From Oscarella lobularis (lineage: Eukaryota > Porifera > Homoscleromorpha > Homosclerophorida > Oscarellidae), in assembly GCF_947507565.1 (NCBI RefSeq), contig NC_089183.1, positions 682,001 to 746,000 of the forward strand: 64,000 nt of DNA. The letters run 5' to 3'. Made by a program: the position numbers and the translations under genes. Below the pieces are notes generated by a model. The model saw only the letters and a list, made by a program, of their open reading frames with translations, was not told the DNA's origin and made no database searches. Shown here one piece after another: positions 49,459 to 60,200 of this stretch. The stretch's first letter is position 1. The number at the start of each line of letters is the position of its first letter.

Positions 49459-49947
49459 TTACGACCAACATTTGAGAGAATCTCTTACTTTCTCTTCGTT
49501 CTCAGACCACAAAGCCGGCTTTCGAGGCATCCGTCTCGCTTTCTTCGGCACGTCGATGCCCCCGTCGCCTTTCTCTTCGATTTTCGTCCACATATCGCGC
49601 TTCAGTTGCGATCCGAAATCGGACGCGAGTTTTCTATCCGGGGTGTGGAGAAGGTAAGCGTCGAATCCGCCCGCCTTGTCTATCCATCGCATTGTTCATC
49701 GTGTACGATCGGGCCATGATTTCGCTTTCGCAGGTGCGTCGTTGCGAATTCGGCTTCCACGTTCGCTTCGTTCTGAAGAGAAGACGGGTAATTCGTGTTC
49801 GAATGCGCGACGTGCAGCGAAAACTTGCTTCTTGTTCGAGAAGGTGACGCGATGGCCAAACGTGATGCCTTTTCCGGCGAATAAACCTTCTCTGGCTCGC
49901 TTGGGAATCGATTTGAGGCAAGGAAAGTAAGATCCGAGACGAACCAT
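49459..49947 (-). pseudogene. MRPL28: MRPL28 pseudogene (14-nt deletion)
   Basis: Aligned with the intact copy at 63152-63654, including the start MVRLGSYFPCLK and the internal intron. Between CGCATTG and TTCATCGTG near 49693, 14 nt present in the intact copy are missing. This removes the VTTAA segment and shifts the frame, so the conserved C-terminal part (MRWIDKAGGFDAYLLHTPD) is no longer joined to the N terminus. The C-terminal frame is still clean, so the lesion is young. Confidence 0.75.
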
Positions 49948-49950
49948 GCT

Positions 49951-50000
49951 GTAGGTAGGCAGTTAGGTAGGCAGTTAGGTAAGGTAGGCAGGCAAGTTAG
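49951..50000. repeat. Short imperfect GTAGGTAGGCAG tandem repeat
   Basis: Several imperfect copies of GTAGGCAGTTAG-like units between the MRPL28 pseudogene and ROCO-3. The corresponding place before ROCO-5 lacks it. Confidence 0.7.
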
Positions 50001-50197
50001 ATGGCTCTACCGCGCTCTAAGGCCTCTCCTGATGTTTACGTCAGGGCTAACGTACAGTCGACTTGAGGTTTCGGACGTTTACGCATTCCTATGGTTTGAG
50101 AGCCTCACGCCGCGCATGTGCGGTGTTAGGGAACTGAATTTTAGGCACGTCACGTAGACTCTTGAACCAAGCTGACACAGAATTGGCTAAGGCAGCA

Positions 50198-53100
50198 ATG
50201 AGCCGGCAGCTTGAACTCGAAACCGTGCTCTTGGGGGCTTTCGACGCGGCACTCCTGGCCGCGATCGAAGCTGAACTCCTGGCAGCGATTAGTCGAGAAG
50301 ACGTCGAGGAAGTGAAAGAACTCGTGCAAGGAGTTCTACCGTTATGTCTCACCCGGATAGGTAAACTCGCCGATGGTGCATATACTGTATATGTGGAGCG
50401 AAGGTACGTCTTTGCAGGGTCGCGTCCATTTCATTTGGCTTGTGAGAAGAGGAACAGATCTCTTGCCTTCCTTTTGGTCCAACACGGGGCACCTATCAAC
50501 TTGGTTCGGCTTTTATACTATTGAGTGTTTCTAATTGCTTTTTTTGTGTGTAAAGGATGCGTTTCACTGTGCAAGTCAGAGTGAGCTCTTGGACGTTGTT
50601 GTTGAAATGATGACTCTCAGCCGACAGGTCTGCATCATCAAAAGACGTGGGCAATTTTATCTACTTGGAAACTTTAGACTGGGCAGTTGGCATTTTGGGA
50701 CGCTTGTAGGAGGGGGCATGCTGAAGTTACGAAAATACTTATCTGCGCTGGGGCGGATGTTAATATCCCAGACCAAGTACGAACTGTATAAGACTTGATG
50801 TATTTCAATGTAAGTTAAAAACTTTAGGAAGGACGCTTTCCTTTGTTGACTGCATATGAGAGGGGTGACGTTGACATGTTGAAGTTACTGATCGACCATG
50901 GAGCTGATATCATTATAATTAAGAAACACCAGGTACGTTATTTTTTTTTCTAGATTAGAAATTTCCTTATTGGCTGCTTATGAGAAGGGTGGCGTTAAAT
51001 TTGCAAAATCACTTATCGAAGCTGGAGCAGATGTCAATAAGGCAGACAGGGTATCTACTAGTCATGTGTGACTTTGACAGATCTGTTTTCAGTGTAGGTT
51101 ATATGTAGTTTGGGAGAGTTCCTTTATTGACAGCGTGTGAGAAGGGTGCTGTTGAAATCGTGGAATTACTTATTAATAATGGAGCAGATGTCAATAAAGC
51201 AGACAATGTATCTAATAGCTAGTCATGAGAATTATTTCGTTGACCTTTTTATTTAATGCAACTTTCTCGTTTTAGGACGGAAACACCGCATTATTCTACG
51301 CTTGTTTGCACCGTCATTACTCAATTGGCGTGATAATAATAAAATCTCGTGAAAATCTACCTGCCAATGCGTATCTTACGGTGAGTGTGCAGTTATGGAG
51401 ACTGAACGGCATACCAAAGTCTTTCTTAGTGTGACGAATCAAGTCTGCGCACCATTGTACGACAACACAAATTTTCTTCTCGTAGAATTTTACTCTTTTC
51501 ACACAAAATAATCTCCAATAGATTTTTATTATCTGCTTGCAGACATTTCGAAAGATGCTGTTGATCTCGTCAAGATGATTCTCACGCAATCGCCGTCTCT
51601 CACGGACCTTCGGGATGACGTATGCAGTTCAATAGAGATGAGTGAACAGAGAAGCAATTTTTCTTTGCATAGGACGACCGTCTTCTTCACCAAGTACCTT
51701 GTCCGTTAGAACTTAAAAATGCTCTCGTCAGCTTTTGGGTGAGGGTCTAGGTCCCTTGGAAGTTCAATCGTTTGAAACGGTGTCGTGGTTAGGTTCAACA
51801 TCAGTATAGAGAGCTTTACGCGCAAGGCACAACGAAGCCAAACCAAATCAAAGTCTGCGTTGTTGGTGAGCCGAGAGCTGGCAAAACAACTCTCATTAAG
51901 TCTCTGCGAAATATCCACTGGAAAGATGGAGGCGACGATCAACGTACAGCCAGCGTTGACGTGACCGTTGCAAATATCAAATCCGCTGGCGGCGAGCTCG
52001 TTTTGTGCGATTTTGCAGGCCAACGTTTCTTTCATAAAACTCATGGGCTATTTTTTTCCGCATCATCGACGATTTTCCTTCTCGTCGTTGATCTGACTGG
52101 AGGAGACGAAGATGATCTTAGAAGCTCGAGCCACTATTGGGCGTCATTCATAAAATGCAGCGTGCTTCTTGTTGACAAAGCATACGTTGTACTTATTGGC
52201 AGCAAAAAGGACCTGCTCTCCAAGTCCGATGTAGACAAAAGCAAAACGAAATTGAAACGTCTCAGGGGCTATCTTCAGACCAAGTTTGGGCAGTGGTTTG
52301 AGTTTGCGGAAAATGAATTTGTCTTAAATTGTCGTAAGCAGAGTTCAAGAAACTTGGACTCCTTTAAGAAAACTCTTAGCGAACTGAAGCTCCTTTCTCT
52401 TAAGGTAAACGGATAGAGATAGAAGAGTATTGCATGACGAGTAGGTTTGCCAATTATAGGTAAGGGTAATTATTCTTTTGTAGAAAGCAAAAGATGTTCC
52501 AAGTATTGTTGAGACTGCACAAAAAATCTTTTTGCCAACTCTGCGAAATCCGAGTTCTACCAGCACATCAACAACGCTAAAGAAGAAGCTAAAAAGAGTT
52601 TTGCCTCGAAAGTCGACCAGCAAAGATCAACTTGCTCTAGCGTTACGTCAAAACGTCCTGTCTGTCATTCGAATTCACGGTTTTTCAAAAAACGACGAGG
52701 CAAGTTGCCTCTGAAAGCGAGCGATTTGTGTAAAAATTATATTCTTTATGTAGGTGAGCGAATCCGTTGCTCAGTGCAACCGGTTTATTAGATTTGCTGA
52801 TTTTAAAAAAGTTATGGTGGAAAGCGGCGTCTGTGCTGGTGTATCAGAGCAGGTTCAAAGCCTTTTTGTCGAATTTTTGCAAGCAATTGGAGAAGTGAGG
52901 AAGAATGAGTGTATTTTTTTCTTTCCGTAACATTTTATTTAGATTCTTGTTGTTGATGACACCGTTATTTTGGATCTCCCGTGGCTGTGTCAAAACGTTG
53001 TAGGTCCGCTCTTGTCTCCCAAGAGTTTTCCAATTCATCTCCATTCCTCTGCGTTTGGCACAGCCACGAAAGAGCAAATTCAGAGAGTTCTCGAGGATTT

Positions 53101-54679
53101 CAACAGAAAACCGAAGTGGGAAAATGTTGACGATACAATCGCACTTCTATGTCGTTTGGAGATTTGCTATTCGTTGCAGGACACGTACCAGTTTCCCGCC
53201 CTAATTGAAGAAGAGCGACCGAATGACGTGTGGCGGGAAAATCCTGACATGATCGTCTACGTTGGACGCCGTTTGAAGAGCGAAAAAGAAACCGATATAA
53301 TAACTCCAGGGACCATGTCATTTATTCAAAGCAGCGTAAAGAACGCTTCACGCTTTCAACCGTCAGAGCCCGTCGTTTGGCAAGATGGCCTGTTAATCAA
53401 GAGAACAATTGACCGTCGCTCGATTGAAGGAATGATAGTATATCAGGATCGCGAAAAAGCGATTGACTTTGTCGTTCGCGGTCCCGAGCATTCCGAGAGA
53501 CAATGCAAGAAGCACCTGAAAGATCTAATGGACGTAGGAACGAGAGTTCTTCAACTGAAGAGTCCAGGAACCGTTCAAAGTCTTTTCTACATTAGCTGCG
53601 CGGAGCTGAAGCAGCGCAAAGCCTTTCCTCTTGCACACAGAGCAGAGACTGTGGAAGAAACGAAAAAATTAAGGTACTCGGACACACCAGTGCCGAATTG
53701 CTCAGATGCACCAGCCATCAACGACAGCTTGAAAGACCTTCTTGCCCTTCCTGACGATCATTTCTCGTTTCTTCCTTACGAAGCTCGTCGCACCGTTTGT
53801 GAATGTCTTGATAAGGACGCTGAAGGACGATCGGCATTAGCTAAACGTTTGCCGGGTGTGTCATCAGTTGACAGACATTGGAGCAAAACTGCAGAGCAAT
53901 TGCTTAGTCGTTGGAGTGAAAACCTCGACGCCAAGACCAAGATCTTTGCGGACATTGCACGAGATTTGGACTTGCTCTATCTTTTAGACATTCTAAATGA
54001 TAGCGGCGCTTTTGAGCTTTCCGATGAAGAGGTACAGTAGCACAAAGAAACACTTTTTGAACGGTGAAGACTTTGAATGTATCTTGTGTACAGAAAACAT
54101 CCGCTCAAGAAGATTTGGACTTCCTTGAAGCGAATTCTGCGTCTGCAATAGCGGCAAGTAAGCTGTTCTTGTGTTATTGAAAAAGGCTTGTGGGTATAAA
54201 CACTCACAGGGCGTCGTACTCGTTTGGCAGCAGGTAGGCCTACTCCTGACTCCACAGATTCGGCATCAGGTTTGGCTTTGTACTTTATTTAGTTCATGCG
54301 AAGATGAAAAATATAAATCTTTTTGCTAGCATCCTATCTTGACGTGCCGGTCACCCTAGAAGACAGAATAGACGCTGCTAAACGAATTCCAGCTGAGTGG
54401 CGTCGCATTGGGCGAATTCTAGAGCCGGAACCAAAGTTTCGAGAATATGATTTAGACGTGTTCGAGCAAGAACATGATCTTCGCGACCGCGCCCAGAAAA
54501 TGCTAGATAAATGGGCAGAAAAGCACGGCTCTAGAGCCACCCGAAAGCGTCTCATTGACGCGATGATCAGAGAGGATCTCAAAGGTAGAGCTGCCGAGAT
54601 CTTTTCAGGTAAAAACTTCCCAGATGTATTTTTAAAGAAGTAATTTCTAATGCGCTTAGGATATTCTGACATGGATTGA
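50198..54679 (+). CDS. ROCO-3: ankyrin-ROC-COR-death protein, second lineage
   Basis: Starts MSRQLELETVLLGAFDAAL, matching the partial ROCO-5 start. Ankyrin exons are more diverged than in ROCO-2/4 (for example TGQLAFWDACRRGHAEVTK, FPLLTAYERGDVDMLK, VPLLTACEKGAVEIVELL). ROC near 51794-52404 has GEPRAGKTTL, DFAGQ and GSKKD. The COR plus first death module is in one exon from about 52943 to 54030 (LKDLLALPDDHFSFLPYE). The C-terminal death domain lies near 54331-54608 (AEWRRIGRILEPEP), and a tiny last exon ends at 54679. One ankyrin exon at about 50963-51050 is one base short of the family frame; it may be skipped, mis-sequenced or a real lesion. The rest is open. Confidence 0.75.
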
Positions 54680-55618
54680 CCAGTTGGGGGTATTTTTAGC
54701 ATACCAAAATTTTTATACTTAGCCCAAGCATTTTTGCCCTCTTGTATTTTTAATTTTTACACAAAACCAAGCTTACAGTACGTTTATTCAAAGCCTGTTG
54801 CTTGTATTTTTAACCTCGATGATTTTATTTTTTTACTACCGTTGCAATAATAGTTTCAATAGTCACGTGGTTTGCTGAGCAGAGCGTTCTGCGAATCTGC
54901 TAAGTCTCAAACGAATGAATCAGGTTGGCTTGCACCTTTTTGTCAACTTTTTTAATTAGGGTTTTTTGTCGCCTAGGTCTAGTCTCGACGATTCCTCAGA
55001 TTTTGGTGGATCGCTGTCGATTGATAGCTCTAGAGTTATTGAAGATAGACAGAGGTCGCGACTACAGTTGTCAAGTTCCTTTAGAGGTGCGCGCTTCGGG
55101 TCCTCGCGGCAAATTAAGTCGCTAGCGGGGCCCCTTTTAGAGGTGCACGAATATGCACGCATTGCACCGCTACGTGCGAACGGCCGACGTCGATTTCACG
55201 ACGATTAGTGTTTTAGGAAGGTTTCTGCGTTCTTGTATCTGTCGTAACGGCCCGAATTCCCACGATCGAATTCCCACGATCTAGTCCCACACAGGGACCT
55301 ACCGGCCGAAAAAATTGAAACGGGAGTATGAAGCCAGAAGGCTAGTAGGTCTAGGTTAGCCTCGCAAGCCAGGCTCTCCCGTAGTGAAGCGCGCTTTAGC
55401 GCGTCCACTACTGGCACAGGTCTAGGTGGTCTAGGTAGGCATAGATTTGGTACTCGACGTCAAGGATTTCACCTGGAATGTCACGAGACCGTATCTCATG
55501 GTCTAGGTACTGTAAGCGTTATCTGCTAGTATCCACTGGCATCACATTTTATTCCGCCGCCGTGGTGTGTACAATCGGGATGATTTTGCTTTCTAAATTC
55601 ATCGTTGCGTTCCGTTAT
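54680..55618. other. Intergenic, right part homologous to the ROCO-2 upstream region
   Basis: The left part is the ROCO-3 3' UTR with no coding signal. From about 55320 it aligns with 43120-43365, marking the start of the second duplicated unit. The alignment stops at about 55611, where the insertion begins. Confidence 0.5.
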
Positions 55619-57208
55619 CCTTACGGACACCAAAGTTGCGCAGTACGGTTCACGGCGAACTTGGAAGTGTGTGACAGATGTTCTGCCCGCGTTTTCGAAT
55701 CTTCTCTTTCAAACAACGACAAAACAGCGTCATGCATGTCAGTAACGCTTAGTAGCGTGCTCTTGGTGTACGAGAGAACCATGCACTGCCTCTTTAGGGT
55801 TGCCAGGCATGTGCATTTAGATGATGTTCGCTCAGTCATTCAACCGGACCTTGACTACGGGGCTGCCGTTTGGGCGGACGGATCAGCTGGCGTAATCAGC
55901 CGCTTAGCACAAATAGAAAAGAGGTATCTCCGTTGTCTGGCTGGTTTGCGTTACGACGATTCTACGGCCTCCGTTGGAGGAGTAGCAGCACTTCTCGATC
56001 TATTTCGTCTCAATCCAATCCGCACAAGGCACGCTACTCAACTAGGATTGTTGAGTTACCGCTGCTTGTGCAACTCCGCCACAGCTTCTGTTCTCGCGGC
56101 GAAAATTGGGCGTATTCAGCGCACCGGTGTCGCCACTCGTCTCAGTGCTTCTGGGGTCAATGTCATCCGACCACGCACCGAGGCACTTCGTCGTTCTCCA
56201 TTCTTTCGGGCTCAAACTCTATGGAATTCGCTTCCGGCAATCAGAGGGAGTAATGATCCGGCGATCTTTAAATTGGGCCTGAAGAACTATTTCAATCAAC
56301 ACTCTGCGTACTGATTTAGAGGTTATATATATAAACGGATAAAATGCTTAGAAACCTCTATTACAAATTGTTCGGTGGTATTTTCCGTTTTATAAATGCG
56401 CTCAGAAGGCGAGACGACGGTTTTGATTGTCACACTCTGACGTCACAATCAAAAGTATCCACTCAAGTACAGTAGGTATGTAGGCGTGTACGGGTAACAG
56501 GAAATATGACCCGTACACACACCGGCACACCCCGTACACACTTCATACACATACCTAAGCTTACCTACGCAGATAATAAACTTCAAAGCAAAACCACGAT
56601 CAGAGAACGCATAAGTAGGATCCTAAACATGAGTCCTATGTATTTACATAGAGTATGTGTGTAGGACTGAGCTGCAGGTCTGTGATACATGTACAACAGC
56701 GTGAATACCGTATATAATACCCTGAAATTTTATGAAGTCACATTATCTAAGGCGCTCGCGTACTGTAAGCGGTGGGAGGCTATTCATGGTGGCCAACACC
56801 AGGCCATCATTCTCTAGTTAATACATATGTATAGAACTTGTTAACTGTGTAGGTATTTTCCACGAGAAAAATGATTAGACGTTTGAACTTCTCCTAATTA
56901 ATAATACATTTGTGTAAAATCATATATTTGTATATAAAATTTACAGGTGGGGAGACCTCCCTCCCTCCCTCCTATTGTCTAAGTTGTACAGGGATGTAGC
57001 AAATCATCCCAAACGAAGATGGTTCTGTCAACGGTGTCGTACACCAAGAGCACGCTACTAAGCGTTACTGACATGCGTGACGCTGTTTTTGTCGTTGTTT
57101 GAAAGAGAAGATTCGAAAATGCGGGCAGAACATCTGTCACACACTTCGCTAAGTTCGCCGTGAACCGTACTGCGCATGATCACTTTGGTGTCCGTAAAGG
57201 GCAGCCAC
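55612..57208. mobile_element. 1.6 kb insertion bounded by inverted arms, containing a LINE fragment
   Basis: Flanks 55440-55611 and 57209-57440 are adjacent in the paralogous region (break near 43366). Inside, 55619-55773 and 57037-57200 are near-perfect reverse complements of about 155-165 nt, beginning TTACGGACACCAAAG. Between them are the LINE reading frame at 55795-56314 and about 700 nt of AT-rich sequence without genes. It could be a foldback-like element, two opposed LINE insertions, or a rearranged one. Confidence 0.7.
55795..56314 (+). mobile_element. C-terminal fragment of a LINE reverse transcriptase
   Basis: The open frame contains IQPDLDYGAAVWADG, RLAQIEKRYLRCLAGL, LFRLNPIRTRHATQLGLL and a terminal TLWNSLPAIRGSNDPAIF block. 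This is the typical end of Jockey/CR1-like LINE proteins after the reverse-transcriptase core. No catalytic core is present, so it is a dead 5'-truncated copy. The stop at 56312 is followed by a short AT-rich tail. Confidence 0.75.
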
Positions 57209-57281
57209 TGCGTTCGTTCCGCATTCGTTCTCGTCTTTTATCACAGCGTGCTCTAAATCACGTTGTTCCCTGGTTGAAGCG

Positions 57282-60200
57282 ATGAGCCAGAAACTCGAAG
57301 TGGGTCCATTCACAGTTGTCGAGAAAGGTAAACCTGGCTGCAGATGACGTCGTTCGTAAGTGGGTCAAACAGTTAGGCCCAGCAACCCATCACGAGCAAA
57401 AGGTGTCTATACAGCGCGGTTCGCGTGTTCATGCTGCGATATTTACTTGAACTTACGACCCAGGCAGTTCTGCTACAAATGCGAAAAGTGTCCTTCAATA
57501 AGTTCTACCCTAAGTTGTGCCAGTGATGCTTGTGAATGTGATACTTGTGAATTAGATGCCGATGGGAGCTTTCCTTTGATGACTGCATGTGAGAAAGGCG
57601 ATTTTCGTTCTGTCAGACGACTGATTGCCGCTGGAGTACATGTCAATGAGGCAGACTGGGTATTTTTTATAGATAACTGAAGTGGATTTTGTTTTGCGTT
57701 GAATGTAATGTACAACTTCAGGGAAGGTTTCCTTTGTTGATTGCGTGCGAGAAGGATAACGTCGATATGGCTAGACTACTTATCGACGCTGGAGCAAATG
57801 TCAATGTGGCAAAGGGGGTCATAATCGTATGTTGTTATAGATTACTGAAGTAGATTTGTTTTGCGTTGAATGTAATGTACAACTTTATAGGGAGGGTTTC
57901 CTTTGTTGACTGCGTGCAAGAATGATAACGTTGCTATGGTTAAACTACTTATCGAAGCTGGAGCAAATGTCAATGAGGCAGACGGGGTATGTTGGTATAG
58001 ATTACTGAAGTGGATTTTGTTTTGCGTTGAATGTAATGTTAGAGAGGGTTTCCTTTGTTGACTGCGTGCGAGAAGAATAACGTTGATATGGCTAGACTAC
58101 TTATCGACGCTGGAGCAAACGTCAATGATGAGGCAGACGGAGTATGTTTTTATAGATATCTAAAGTGGATTTTGTTTTGCGTTGAATGCAATGTACAACT
58201 TTAGGAAGCGTTTCCTTTGTTGACTGCGTGCAAAAAGGATAACGTTGGTTTGGGTAAACTACTTATCAAAGCTGGAGCAAATGTCAATGGGGCAAACGGA
58301 GTATGTTGTAGTGGATTTTGTTTTGCGTTGAATGCAATATACAACTTTATAGAGAGGGTTTCCTTTGTTGATTGCGTGCGAGAAGAATAACGTTGATATG
58401 GCTAAACTACTTATCAACGCTGGAGCAAATGTCAATGAGGCAAAAGGGGTATGTTCTTATAGATATATCTGAAGTGGATTTTGCTTTGCGTTAGATGTAA
58501 TGTACAACTTTAGGGAACGTTTCCTTTGTTGACTGCGTGCGAGAATGATAACGTTGATATGGCTAGACTACTTATCAAAGCTGGAGCAAATGTCAATGAG
58601 ACACGCTGGGTATGTTATGTTGTTATTACTGAAGTTAATTATGTTTTTTGCGTTGAATGTAATGTACAACTTCAGAGAACGCTTCCTTTGTTGGCTGCGT
58701 GCGAGAGGGATAACGTTGATATGGCTAGACTACTTATCGTTTCTGGGGCAAATGTCAATAAAGGAAAGGGGGTATGTTGTTATAGAACTAAAGTACATTT
58801 TGTTTTGCGTTGAATGTAATGTACAACTTTAGGGAAGGTTTCCTTTGTTGACTGCGTGCGAGAGGGATAATGTTGATATGGCTAGACTACTTATTGACGC
58901 TGGAGCAAATGTTAATGAGGCGGTTAGTTGAAACCGTTATTGCATGTGTTTTATTTTTCTTTTTTTTCAAAGACTGAAGGAAAAACATTACTTATAAAAG
59001 TATCCGCCTCGGGACGTCATATGATGGCTGAAGTGCTTTTGAGAAGTGGTTGCAATCCAAATGCGCGAGACGAAGTAGTGTATGATCTCAAATTCACTGT
59101 TTTGTAAATCTTCATTTCTGTAATTTAGGACAAAAAGACTGCATTATTCTATGCGTGTTTGCGCTGTCATTACTTGATTGGCATGTTATTATTAAAATTT
59201 TGTCCAAATCTATCATCTGATGTAAGAGTTTATTTATTAGTAGAGGGTAAATTGCGTATTATTCAGTCCTTTCTAGCCTGACATTTTGCTCACTATTGCA
59301 AAACAACATCAATCCTCTTCTCGTATTTGAGTAGTTTTTTGCATTTTAATTAATCTCTAAATCTATTTATCTAGAAATTTCACCAGACGCTGTTAATCTT
59401 GTTAAGACGATTCTCGTTCAATCGCCTTTTCTTGCGGCGCTTCGAGATGAGGTTTGCACTGTAGCTCAACAGAAATAAGCATACTTTGTATACAACTTCT
59501 AATTTAATGTATAGGATGGCCGTTTTCTTTACGAGTTGCCTTGTCCATTAGAACTTAGAAAAGTGTTTTTCGATTTTTGGGTAAGTCGCACGTTCGCAAG
59601 TTTATTTTGATGAGACTTGGGTTTTAGGTCCAGTATCAGTATCAAGAGCTCTACGCGCAAGGAACAATAAGGCCAAACAAAATCAAAGTTTGCGTTATTG
59701 GTGAGGCCCGAGCTGGCAAGACCACCCTTATAAAATCTTTGCGAAATGTCAACTGGCAAGAAGGAGGCGATGATCAACGTACTGCCAGCGTTGACGTCAC
59801 CGTTGCCGATACCAAATTTGCAGGCGAGCTTGTGTTTTGCGATTTCGCGGGACAACCGTTCTTTCACAAAACACACGGGCTATTTTTTTCCGCAACTTCG
59901 ACGATCTTCCTTCTCGTTGTTGATCTGAATGAAGACGAAGACGAAATGAGAAGGTCGAGTCACTATTGGGCGTCATTTGTAAAATGCAGCGTGTTCCTCG
60001 CTAAGAAAGCATACGTTGTTGTAATTGGCAGCAAAAGAGATGAGCTCTCTCGCTCTAATTTAGACTCGGCCGAAACAAAACTGAAGAATCTTGTCCGGTA
60101 CCTTCAGGCTACTTTTGGTCAATGGTTTGAATTTGTTGATGACGTTTTTCTCTTAAATTGTCGTGAAAAGAGTTCGAAACAACTAAAATCATTTCAGCGA

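Noticed and set aside
55478-55794. Upstream part of the 278-codon frame as a host gene
   Set aside because: The left end is duplicated intergenic sequence and one inverted arm. Only the part after about 55795 resembles a LINE protein.
57475-57555. Cys-rich peptide FCYKCEKC just before the ROCO-4 ankyrin exon
   Set aside because: It looked like a zinc knuckle, but no acceptor before it keeps the frame with exon 1. The AG at 57554-57555 does, so this is read as intron.
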